Assembly (NCBI GenBank): GCA_002427845.1
Contig: DIYZ01000117.1
Coordinates: 1-8,036 of the forward strand
DNA length: 8,036 nt
Reading direction: 5' to 3'
From: Chloracidobacterium sp. UBA6041
GTDB taxonomy: Bacteria > Acidobacteriota > Blastocatellia > Pyrinomonadales > Pyrinomonadaceae
Within the stretch, counting starts at the first letter, position 1; each line of letters starts with the position of its first letter. The notes below the pieces were generated by a model that was not told the origin of the DNA, made no database searches, and was given only the letters and a program-made list of their open reading frames with translations. Made by a program: the position numbers and the translations under genes. Shown piece by piece: positions 1 through 6,685 of the stretch.

Positions 1-747
1 CCCGAGTCAGGCCAGCCGGGTCTCGTGCCGGTGGTTGTCGAAGTACCTCCCAACGCGGTCAACTATGCCGTTGATGATCGAAAGAAGACCTTCATCGCAG
101 ACTTTTCCTTTGTAGTAATCATCAAGGACAACTCCCAACGCGTCGTCAGAAAACTCAGTAATCAAGAGGTGATAAGGGGACCGCTCGACAAGCTGGCAAA
201 GGCCAAAACCGGCGGCATGCTGTTCTACCGCGAGACCAATCTCGATCCGGGACACTATACGATTGCCGCAGTTGTTTACGACAACATAACCCACCAGTCG
301 AGTACGAACACCGGCACGGTGACCGTGCCCCCGGCCGATCAGACCGCCCTGCGTTTGAGCAGCATCGTGGTAATCAAAAAGGCCGAACGTCCAACGGCCG
401 GACAACAGGCTTTGCGGACGTTTCAGTTCGGCGATATGTTGGTCTATCCGAATCTCGGAGAGCCCGTCAGCAAAGCGGCCGGAAACCAGTTGACCCTCTT
501 TGTGACGGTCTATACAGCGAAGGGTGACACTACCGCGCCGAAGCTGAGCCTGGAGATAGCCCGCGCCGGTCACTCAGTGGGCCACCTCTCTTACGATCTG
601 CACGCGCCGGATCAAACAGGCCGCATTCAATACGTAAGCGTTATTTCTTTGGATAAGTTTCAGCCGGGCGATTATGAATTGAAGCTCGCGGTGCGGGCTG
701 GCGCACACATGGCGGCGCGATCCGAACACGTACGAGTGACGCCGTAA
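1..747 (+). CDS. VWFA-related exported protein, C-terminal part (cut by window edge)
   Basis: This is the 3' end of a gene that begins upstream of the window. The frame is open from base 1 (PESGQPGLVPVVVEVP) and ends in TAA at 745-747, giving 248 residues. A GTG at 25 is internal, because the eight codons before it already match the same region of the two downstream paralogues. The visible part equals residues 478-725 of the protein at 901-3078, with the same length. It therefore covers only the C-terminal extension: two beta-rich segments, each closing on a PG-x-Y element (DPGHYTI and QPGDYELKL), with YPNLGEPVSK between them. The signal peptide and VWFA core, about 1.4 kb, should lie upstream. 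By eye it resembles the third copy (3164-5320) more than its direct neighbour, for example in APDQTGRIQY and the QPGDYEL ending. A role in protein or ligand binding outside the cytoplasm is inferred; nothing catalytic is visible. Confidence 0.85.
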   Translation, partial: PESGQPGLVPVVVEVPPNAVNYAVDDRKKTFIADFSFVVIIKDNSQRVVRKLSNQEVIRGPLDKLAKAKTGGMLFYRETNLDPGHYTIAAVVYDNITHQSSTNTGTVTVPPADQTALRLSSIVVIKKAERPTAGQQALRTFQFGDMLVYPNLGEPVSKAAGNQLTLFVTVYTAKGDTTAPKLSLEIARAGHSVGHLSYDLHAPDQTGRIQYVSVISLDKFQPGDYELKLAVRAGAHMAARSEHVRVTP

Positions 748-751
748 TTAT

Positions 752-789
752 TTTTCATTTGGCATTTGACAGTTTTCATTTGTCATTGA
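752..789 (+). repeat. Degenerate direct repeat in AT-rich spacer
   Basis: Two near-copies of TTTTCATTTG-N-CATTTGA stand head to tail at 752-769 and 773-789, with the second copy one T shorter near its end. The unit is itself made of TTTG(G/A/T)CA-like heptamers. The repeat starts right after the stop of the first gene, in a stretch much richer in A and T than the flanking genes. It includes a perfect TTGACA at 766-771, but no good -10 box lies 16-18 bases downstream. It may be slippage-generated spacer sequence; a regulatory role is not shown. Confidence 0.5.
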
Positions 790-798
790 TCTGAAGTT

Positions 799-816
799 GT
801 GTATTTTGTGTATCTT
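799..816 (+). repeat. Tandem 9-bp repeat (GTGTATTTT / GTGTATCTT)
   Basis: Two adjacent 9-base units differ at one position: GTGTATTTT at 799-807 and GTGTATCTT at 808-816. They sit in the same AT-rich spacer, about 85 bases before the second VWFA gene. The TATTTT and TATCTT cores are -10-like, so this is the likeliest place for a promoter of that gene, but no matching -35 is correctly spaced. The repeat is plain in the sequence; its function is unknown. Confidence 0.4.
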
Positions 817-885
817 AGGTCAACAACTCCGTCACTCAACGCTCCGCGTGCCCTTCAATGACGAGTGAAAAAATGAAAAGAAATC

Positions 886-892
886 AGGAGGT
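886..892 (+). promoter_or_regulatory. Strong ribosome binding site of the second VWFA gene
   Basis: AGGAGGT is a full Shine-Dalgarno sequence placed 8 bases before the ATG at 901. It fixes the start of that gene and suggests efficient translation. It is clearly stronger than the sites before the other genes in the window. Confidence 0.85.
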
Positions 893-900
893 AGTTCAAC

Positions 901-3078
901 ATGTCTAGGGTCATAGCCGTCGTTCTGCTCTTCGTCTTAGTTGTCACGCCGCTTTCAATCCTGGGGCAAACGCCTTCCACCCAGCAGGCTGAAGAGAAGC
1001 TCGTTACCGGTATCACCGAAGTTGTTTTCGACGCCGTTGTAAGGGACAAGAAGGGCCGCCCGGTAAAGGACCTTCAGGCTGAAGATTTTCAAATCACTGA
1101 GGACGGCGTGCCTCAAGACATAAAGTCTTTTCGGTTGGTGGCTGGAGACACGCCGGATTCGACACTGAAAGATTCGAGCAGACCAGCGGCTGGTGGCCCA
1201 AAAGCGACGGCTCGCGTCCTGGAGGCTTTCAACGCCGGCCGGATCGGCACTGTCGCGCTCGTGTTTGATCGGCTTTCGACTGACTCTCGTATGCGGGCTC
1301 ACGACGCAGCGATCGCTTATCTGGGCAACGGCCTCGGCCAAAGCGACTTCGTCGGCGTTTTCGGCATCGATCTTACGCTCAACGTCTTTCAGACCTTCAC
1401 CAACGATGAAAAACTCATTCGGCCGGCTATCGACAAGGCCGGTTCAACTGCCTCTTCACCAGACGTCAACAACCAATCTCAAATTACGGATATGTCGGTG
1501 CGCAACACTGCGCTTACCGAGCAACTGTCACAGGCCGAAGCAAACGCGGCGGCGACCCAAAGCATGGGAAATATCGCCACAATCGCTTTGGACAAAGCCT
1601 TGAATGACGTCTCGCTGCGCGCCGCCGAAGGATTCGAGCGGATGGAGCAGACTGAAAAGGGCCAAGCCACCACCGATGGCCTGTTAGCAATCGTTTCGGC
1701 GATGGGTACCCTGCCGGGTCGCAAGGCAATTATTTTCTTCTCCGAGGGAATCTCGGTTCCCACCGCCGTGTCAGCCAACTTCCGAACTGTAATCAGCAAT
1801 GCCAACCGCGCCAACGTTAGCATTTACTCCGTCGATGCCGTGGGCTTGCGCGCCAAGAGTGCGGACGTTGAATCCGGGAGAGCGATGACTGCGCTGGGAC
1901 AGCAGCGCGCCGCCCAGGCCGGTAGTAGCAATGATAGCTTCAGCTCGATGATGAAAGACTCGGAGCGCAATGAACAGTTGGTCCGGAACAATCCTGAAGG
2001 CGTTCTGGGCCAATTGGCCAATGAAACCGGCGGGCTGCTCGTCAGCGGCACTAACAATCCCGGCCCGCGTTTGCGGCAAGTCAATGATGATTTGCACTCT
2101 TACTATGTTCTAACTTACACGCCGAAGAATTCCGACTACGACGGCAAGTTTCGGCAGATCGGCGTCAAGCTCAAACGATCGGGTGTAGACGTACAAGCCC
2201 GCAAAGGCTACTACGCGGTGGGCGCGAAGTACGATACTCCGGTAATGGCATTTGAAGCGCCGGCGCTGGCGGTCCTCGGCGGCAAGTCAAAACCAAACGC
2301 CTTCTCGACGAAGGCCGCCGCTTTCAGCTTTCCCGAAGCCAACAAACCCGGCCTGGTACCGATAGTAGTTGAAGTACCCGCGAGCTCGGTTAACTTCGTG
2401 GGCGACACCGAGAAGAAGACTTATCGCACCGACTTTGCGGTCGTCGTAGTGATCAAAGACGAGTTCCAACACCCGGTAAGGAAGCTTAGCAGCCAGTACC
2501 TGTTGAGCGGACCACTCGATCAGATCGAGGCGGCGAAGCGTGGCAACATTCTTTTTTATCGTGAGACTGATCTGGAACCGGGCCAGTACACGGTGGATTC
2601 AATCGCCTTTGACGCAACCAACAACCAATCCAGTATGAGCCACCACCAGTTGACAGTGCCTGATAGCGATCAAACAAAGTTACGGATCAGCAACCTCGTT
2701 GTGGTTGCTAAATCGCAAAAGACTGCGGCAGCGGATTCGCCGGCAAACCCGTTTCACGTGGGTGAGTTGATGCTCTATCCAAACCTGGGCGAGCCGCTGC
2801 ATAAGTCTAGCCGCAAAGGCTTGAGTATGTTTCTGACGATATACCCACCCAAAGGTTCGACGGCGGCGCCGAAGATGAGTATTGAACTCGATCAAGCGGG
2901 CCAGCCGCTGGGTCAACTGCCTATACAACTGCCCGCGCCGGATCAGAACGGTCGGATTCAATATACAGGCACCATTCCCCTCGACGCTTTTCCGCCAGGT
3001 GAGTACGAGTTGAAAGCGATGGTCACTGACGGCGTAACTAAAGCCATGCGCTCAGAGCGGTTCACGGTCCAGCCTTAA
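901..3078 (+). CDS. Exported VWFA-related domain protein with C-terminal beta modules
   Basis: The product has 725 residues. Residues 1-22 form a Sec-type signal peptide with a hydrophobic core (VVLLFVLVV) and likely cleavage near LG-Q, so it should be exported. Residues about 38-80 are the N-terminal block typical of Acidobacterial VWFA-related proteins (VVFDAVVRDKKGRPV, EDFQITEDG). A Rossmann-like VWFA core spans about 115-315, with LVFDRLST, LPGRKAIIFFSEG and NVSIYSVDA. It is followed by LHSYYVLTYTP and VQARKGYY, which end the domain near 438. A polar, probably helical stretch (about 181-255) is inserted in the core. The metal site is degenerate: the usual DxSxS reads D123-R-L-S-T. Residues 440-725 form a long extension with two Ig-like beta segments, which is my inference from the alternating pattern and PG-x-Y endings. 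It is probably an envelope binding or scaffold protein; the ligand is unknown. The next gene starts 85 bp downstream on the same strand, so the two are likely co-transcribed. The family call is firm, the role is not. Confidence 0.92.
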   Translation: MSRVIAVVLLFVLVVTPLSILGQTPSTQQAEEKLVTGITEVVFDAVVRDKKGRPVKDLQAEDFQITEDGVPQDIKSFRLVAGDTPDSTLKDSSRPAAGGPKATARVLEAFNAGRIGTVALVFDRLSTDSRMRAHDAAIAYLGNGLGQSDFVGVFGIDLTLNVFQTFTNDEKLIRPAIDKAGSTASSPDVNNQSQITDMSVRNTALTEQLSQAEANAAATQSMGNIATIALDKALNDVSLRAAEGFERMEQTEKGQATTDGLLAIVSAMGTLPGRKAIIFFSEGISVPTAVSANFRTVISNANRANVSIYSVDAVGLRAKSADVESGRAMTALGQQRAAQAGSSNDSFSSMMKDSERNEQLVRNNPEGVLGQLANETGGLLVSGTNNPGPRLRQVNDDLHSYYVLTYTPKNSDYDGKFRQIGVKLKRSGVDVQARKGYYAVGAKYDTPVMAFEAPALAVLGGKSKPNAFSTKAAAFSFPEANKPGLVPIVVEVPASSVNFVGDTEKKTYRTDFAVVVVIKDEFQHPVRKLSSQYLLSGPLDQIEAAKRGNILFYRETDLEPGQYTVDSIAFDATNNQSSMSHHQLTVPDSDQTKLRISNLVVVAKSQKTAAADSPANPFHVGELMLYPNLGEPLHKSSRKGLSMFLTIYPPKGSTAAPKMSIELDQAGQPLGQLPIQLPAPDQNGRIQYTGTIPLDAFPPGEYELKAMVTDGVTKAMRSERFTVQP

Positions 3079-3097
3079 GACTACGCGCAGTAACTGC

Positions 3098-3141
3098 GGC
3101 AGCAAACGCGCGGTGGTTAACGGCCGAGCGCCTTTGCTGCC
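3098..3141 (+). promoter_or_regulatory. Intergenic hairpin between second and third VWFA genes
   Basis: GGCAGCAAA (3098-3106) pairs perfectly with TTTGCTGCC (3133-3141). After one C/C mismatch, GCGC at 3108-3111 pairs with GCGC at 3128-3131, giving 13 of 14 paired positions around a loop of about 16 bases. It begins 20 bases after the second gene's stop and ends 9 bases before the AAGGAAG site of the third. No T run follows, so it is not a classical intrinsic terminator. It could tune read-through, mRNA processing or stability between two paralogous genes. The structure is seen; the role is inferred. Confidence 0.45.
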
Positions 3142-3150
3142 TTGCAAACG

Positions 3151-3157
3151 AAGGAAG
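3151..3157 (+). promoter_or_regulatory. Ribosome binding site that sets the third VWFA gene start
   Basis: AAGGAAG stands 6 bases before the ATG at 3164. It supports that start over the in-frame GTG at 3113, which has no Shine-Dalgarno sequence, lies inside the hairpin at 3098-3141, and would place a charged 17-residue leader before the signal peptide. Confidence 0.75.
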
Positions 3158-3163
3158 TTAGTT

Positions 3164-5320
3164 ATGAAAACCTTCAGCGCGATTCTTCTTTTCTGCGCCT
3201 CAACTATCGCCTTTCCATTGTTCGTTGCGGGCCAGTCTCAATCGAAGTCTGAACCACAAAACCCGGATACGATTGTCGTTGAGAAATCTGAAGTCGTACT
3301 CGACGCCGTTGTCAGAGACAAGAAAGGACGACCGGTTACGAGTCTTTCAGCCAGCGATTTTGAAATCTACGAAGACGGTGCTCGCCAGCAGATTACTTCC
3401 TTTCGTCTGGTGACTCGCGGGGCTGTAAAGACCGGCGAACAGCGCCCGATGCCGCAACCGACGAAGACGGCGAAAGCTACGACCGCGATTCCATTACCCG
3501 CCGTTGAGAATAGACCTGGAGCCGTCGCCCTGGTATTCGATCGTCTCTCACCGGCGGACGCAAGGGCGCGGGCGCACGTGGCGGCGCTCGCTTACATTGC
3601 ACAGGGTTTGGGACCGAATGACTATGTGGGAGTCTTTCGCATTGATCAGTCGCTCATCGAAGTCCAAACGTTTACCAACGACGCGCAACTAATCAGGAAG
3701 GCGATTGACCAAGTCGCTGTGACAGGTGGGTCTGTCTATACTTCTGGAGAAGGGGAAATCGCTAAACTGTGGGAGATACACGACCAGCTTGAAAGACTAG
3801 GCGAAGCGGCATCTTTTGACATGGTGTTCAATGAGATGAGACTTCGGACAGCCGAGGATTTCGAACGGATCGAACGAGATCAGCAGGGCTACGCCACTCC
3901 GAATTCATTGCTCGCCCTGATCAACGGAATGAGCACCCTGCCGGGACGAAAAGCGCTGGTTCTCTTCTCCGAAGGCCTCGCCATCCCTCCCTCAGCAGCG
4001 GCCCGCTTCCGCTCGGTTATCAGCAATGCCAACCGCGCCAACGTCAGTATCTACACGGTTGACGCCGCCGGTTTGAGAGCAGAGAGTTCCGACGCTGAAA
4101 CCGCTAAGGCGATCGCCAGAATCGGATCAACACGCCTGGGTCAAGCAATGTCCGCTGAAGATCCCAGTGGGCCCGGCAGTCACCCAATGACGAGAGATCT
4201 GGAACGCAATGAAGACCTGGTGCGAAAGAACCCTGAGGGTACTTTACACTACCTAGCCAGCGAAACCGGTGGGACGTCGATCAGCAGCACGAACGATCCC
4301 GGACCGCGCTTGCGTCAGGTGAACGAAGACCTGCATTCCTACTATCTGCTCAGCTACTCACCGCGGAATCCGGACTACGACGGTCGCTTTCGTCAAATCA
4401 ATCTCCGGGTCACTCATTCTGGTATGGACGTGCAGGCGCGCAAAGGCTATTACGCACTACGCGAATCGTATGACTCGACGGTCCTCGAATACGAGGCGCC
4501 CGCTCTCGCAATCCTCGGCGGCAAGTCGGTGACCGACGCGTTTCAGACGCATTGCGCGGCCTTCAGTTTTCCTGAGCCGACCAGGCCCGGGCTGGTGCCG
4601 GTCGTGGTGGAGGTCCCCGCCGGCGCGATCAATTTCCTGGTTGATAACGCGAAGACGAAATACAACGCCGATTTCTCGATCGTCGTCTTGATCAGAGACC
4701 AAGCCGGGCGCGTGGCTCGCAAGCTGAGCACTCACTACCTGTTGAACGGTCCATACGACAAACTCGACGCAGCGCTGAACGGCAGCATTCTCTTTTACAA
4801 GGAAACTCAACTCGCGCCCGGTCGCTACTCGGTCTCCTCTATTGTCTACGACGCGCTCGCGAAGCAGTCGAGCACCAGCGCGGCGAACGTTATTGTCCCA
4901 ACCGCGGAGAAAAACTCGCTCCAACTAAGCAGCATCGTGCTAGTGAAAAACGGCGAGCGCTTCTCGTCCGCGAACAAGCAAGCCTCCAGACTGTTCCGCT
5001 TCAATGATGCGTTGTTGTATCCGAATCTGGGCGAGCCCGTGAGCAAGTCCGAAACCAACGAGCTTACGACTTTTATAACTGCCTATGGGCCACCAGGAGA
5101 GGCTTCCGCACCGAAACTAGTTTTGGAAATCCTTCAGAGCGGCCGTACAGTGGGCCGACTCTACAACGACCTTCCGGCCCCAGATCAAACAGGACGCATT
5201 CAATACGCGAGCGCGATCTCGCTTGAGAAGTTGCAGCCCGGTGATTATGAGCTGAGGGTCTCAGTACAAAACGCGAAAAGCCGCGCCGTAAATTCTACTC
5301 GCTTCACAATCAGCCCTTGA
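3164..5320 (+). CDS. Exported VWFA-related domain protein, third tandem copy
   Basis: The product has 718 residues from the ATG at 3164; an in-frame GTG at 3113 would add 17 residues but is poorly supported. Residues 1-23 are a signal peptide (AILLFCASTIAF core, likely cleavage near VAG-Q). The layout copies that of the preceding gene. The N-terminal block lies at about 42-83 (EVVLDAVVRDKKGRPV, DFEIYEDG). The VWFA core lies at about 118-302 (VALVFDRLSPADARA, LPGRKALVLFSEG, NVSIYTVDA). HSYYLLSYSP and VQARKGYY close the domain near 430. A C-terminal extension to 718 has two beta-rich segments ending in APGRYSV and QPGDYELRV. The metal-site motif is even further from DxSxS than in the second copy: D126-R-L-S-P. 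The core insert (about 186-235) is shorter than in the neighbour and unlike it in sequence, while the flanks align closely. A non-catalytic envelope binding role is inferred. Its stop lies 39 bp from that of the convergent cytochrome gene. Confidence 0.92.
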   Translation: MKTFSAILLFCASTIAFPLFVAGQSQSKSEPQNPDTIVVEKSEVVLDAVVRDKKGRPVTSLSASDFEIYEDGARQQITSFRLVTRGAVKTGEQRPMPQPTKTAKATTAIPLPAVENRPGAVALVFDRLSPADARARAHVAALAYIAQGLGPNDYVGVFRIDQSLIEVQTFTNDAQLIRKAIDQVAVTGGSVYTSGEGEIAKLWEIHDQLERLGEAASFDMVFNEMRLRTAEDFERIERDQQGYATPNSLLALINGMSTLPGRKALVLFSEGLAIPPSAAARFRSVISNANRANVSIYTVDAAGLRAESSDAETAKAIARIGSTRLGQAMSAEDPSGPGSHPMTRDLERNEDLVRKNPEGTLHYLASETGGTSISSTNDPGPRLRQVNEDLHSYYLLSYSPRNPDYDGRFRQINLRVTHSGMDVQARKGYYALRESYDSTVLEYEAPALAILGGKSVTDAFQTHCAAFSFPEPTRPGLVPVVVEVPAGAINFLVDNAKTKYNADFSIVVLIRDQAGRVARKLSTHYLLNGPYDKLDAALNGSILFYKETQLAPGRYSVSSIVYDALAKQSSTSAANVIVPTAEKNSLQLSSIVLVKNGERFSSANKQASRLFRFNDALLYPNLGEPVSKSETNELTTFITAYGPPGEASAPKLVLEILQSGRTVGRLYNDLPAPDQTGRIQYASAISLEKLQPGDYELRVSVQNAKSRAVNSTRFTISP

Positions 5321-5359
5321 ATAGATCTACAACCTGGCCACCGAAGCAACTTGCAAGCT

Positions 5360-6040
5360 TCAGTTGGGAAACGGTTCGCCTGGTTTGACGGTCCTGATGC
5401 GATGATCGGTGAATTGGAAATGAGTTCCGGGCACCTCGATTTTTGGCATGTGGCAGGACACGCATAAACGCTGAGCCACCGGACAGGCTTTGTCAGTGCG
5501 ACCTTCGCTCTCCTCCGCCTTGGCTACCGCGGCGGACTTCAGGCTGGTGCCCGAGCGGTGACACGCAAGACATTTCGGATCGTAGAAGGCCGGATCCTGA
5601 ACCGGATCTTCGTGAGGATTATGACAGGCGGTACAACGGAGACGCGCCTCATCCGGATCGTGGCCGCGACTGGTGAACAGACGATAGGGTTGAAAGCGCA
5701 CTCTTACCAGTCCCTGTAGCTGATTGTTCGTCAGTACCTGCTCCGCGCTGTGGTGACACGAGCCGCAGAATTCCTGCGCCAACTCATCCGCTTCCATCTT
5801 TCCGGGATTGAAGATGTGCTTGTCGTTGAGTCTCTTTGCTTCCATGGCGGCAATGTGATCGCGCCCTGGTCCATGGCAGGCCTCGCAACTTATACCAGGA
5901 ATTAGGCGGTCAAGCTGCAATTCGAGGCCATTGATTGCCGCGGTTGAATGGCAGGCGAAACATTCGCGAGCCTCGTTCAATTTGATCGCCCGTCCCGCGG
6001 CGTCTTCGAGTGATGACGGTAACGTGAGCTGGTAACCCAT
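5360..6040 (-). CDS. C-terminal fragment of the frameshifted cytochrome (haems 2-7)
   Basis: This frame holds six CxxCH sites and the family ending CVSCHMPK...FTDHRIR. Its first ATG is at 6040, but family sequence in this frame runs back to about 6166 without a start codon, so the ATG is internal to the ancestral gene. From 6040 it would give 226 residues without a signal peptide. It would therefore not reach the periplasm, where haem is attached. It belongs to the broken gene at 5360-6575. Confidence 0.55.
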   Translation of the reverse strand: MGYQLTLPSSLEDAAGRAIKLNEARECFACHSTAAINGLELQLDRLIPGISCEACHGPGRDHIAAMEAKRLNDKHIFNPGKMEADELAQEFCGSCHHSAEQVLTNNQLQGLVRVRFQPYRLFTSRGHDPDEARLRCTACHNPHEDPVQDPAFYDPKCLACHRSGTSLKSAAVAKAEESEGRTDKACPVAQRLCVSCHMPKIEVPGTHFQFTDHRIRTVKPGEPFPN

Positions 6041-6575
6041 GGTCCAATCCAGCCCCTTCAGATCTTTGTAGAAACTGACACGACTCTCGTGCAGCTCGCC
6101 GTTGTGCCGGAAGATGTAGGTCTGGCCGGCTTTGCCCTGGCCAAATGAGTAGAGGATCGGCTCGGAGAAAGGTGTGAGTGCCGTCGGTGATCGTGTAAAG
6201 ACTTTGCTCTCCCTTCCGAGTTATCTCATACGAGTATGCGCCGCTGCGAAAAGTTAGTCGGGGGTGCGCCCGCAAGACAGCACTGATGGCCGCGGGCTCC
6301 ATCGCGCGGCCCATTGCGGTCGAGCGCTGGCCTGTCTCAGTCTCATGGCACTTTGCGCAAGCCTGCGGACCGACGTACGTTGCGTCTTTCTGGTTCGGAC
6401 GCCAGGGGGTCGCGGCCAGCCGGTCGCGGCCGTCACTCATGCCGGGCCCCTGGGCGCTGGACTTCAGCGGCCCTAAAGTCCCCAGCGCCGCCGCGAACGC
6501 CGCAGCGAAGAGAATGATGACCGGAGTCAGTTGCTTACCGCAGCGACTCACACCTGAAGACGCCTCTCTTCTCAT
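5910..6575 (-). CDS. N-terminal fragment of the frameshifted cytochrome (signal peptide and haem 1)
   Basis: If the frameshift is real and uncorrected, translation from ATG 6575 gives 221 residues. The first 136 are true cytochrome sequence with a signal peptide and one CxxCH (CAKCH at 73-77). The last 85 are out of frame, arginine-rich and unlike the family. Such a product could bind one haem at most and is unlikely to fold properly. It belongs to the broken gene at 5360-6575. Confidence 0.5.
   Translation of the reverse strand: MRREASSGVSRCGKQLTPVIILFAAAFAAALGTLGPLKSSAQGPGMSDGRDRLAATPWRPNQKDATYVGPQACAKCHETETGQRSTAMGRAMEPAAISAVLRAHPRLTFRSGAYSYEITRKGEQSLYTITDGTHTFLRADPLLIWPGQSRPDLHLPAQRRAARESCQFLQRSEGAGLDHGLPAHVTVITRRRRGTGDQIERGSRMFRLPFNRGNQWPRIAA
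6168..6170 (-). other. Frameshift point (one extra base in AAA/TTT run)
   Basis: Between the shared GGCTCGGAGA and GCCGTCGG blocks this gene has 11 bases where the intact paralogue has 10 (compare 7485-7510). On the coding strand the site reads ACC TTT CTC CGA, where the ancestral frame needs ACC TTC TCC GAG. Removing one T restores a 404-codon frame. Confidence 0.8.
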
Positions 6576-6685
6576 ACCACTCCACGCGCGTCAACCTAAC
6601 ATTCCATTGAACAATACTTCAAATCTCATATCGGAAAACGATCCCTCGAACCGCGGGGAGATGGGAAGACGAGAGAGCGGTTGCT

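Larger units (their letters stand above)
5360..6575 (-). pseudogene. Seven-haem c-type cytochrome gene broken by a single-base frameshift
   Basis: Two overlapping minus-strand frames together encode one 404-residue protein colinear with the intact 402-residue paralogue at 6686-7894. The N-terminal frame starts at ATG 6575 and gives the signal sequence (VIILFAAAFAAALG, likely cleavage after SSA, then QGPGM) and haem site 1 (C73-AKCH). It leaves the family alignment after DGTHTF at residue 136. The match resumes at once in another frame (SEPILYSFGQGKAGQTY). That frame carries haem sites 2-7: CFACH 205, CEACH 230, CGSCH 270, CTACH 314, CLACH 335 and CVSCH 371, numbered on the joined protein. One extra base in AAA at 6168-6170 explains everything, and no other stop interrupts the joined frame. 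Either the gene was lost very recently or this is a sequencing or assembly error. A working copy would be a periplasmic electron carrier. The start is moderately certain: GGAG lies 4 bases before the ATG, with an in-frame GTG at codon 9 as an alternative. Confidence 0.85.

Noticed and set aside
766..794. Sigma-70-like promoter from the perfect TTGACA at 766-771
   Set aside because: The hexamers 16-18 bases downstream (GATCTG, ATCTGA, TCTGAA) are poor -10 boxes, and TTGACA arises within a local repeat.
832..868. Inverted repeat TCACTC ... GAGTGA before the second VWFA gene
   Set aside because: The stem is six pairs over a long loop with only a four-pair inner stem. The A run that follows does not make a terminator for either flanking gene.
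3113..3163. GTG start at 3113 for the third VWFA gene
   Set aside because: It has no Shine-Dalgarno, lies within the intergenic hairpin and would put a charged leader before a good signal peptide. ATG 3164 has AAGGAAG at proper spacing.
4457..4924. Minus-strand open frame of 155 codons inside the third VWFA gene
   Set aside because: It overlaps conserved coding sequence shared by all three paralogues and has no recognisable motif or ribosome site, so it is a shadow frame.
5343..5361. Bidirectional terminator between the convergent arrays (GAAGC ... GCTTC)
   Set aside because: The stem is only 5 bp with a 9-base loop and no T run on either side.
6607..6622. Palindrome TTGAA-N6-TTCAA upstream of the broken cytochrome gene as an operator
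   Set aside because: Five-base arms are expected by chance, there is no regulator gene nearby and no second copy before the intact paralogue.
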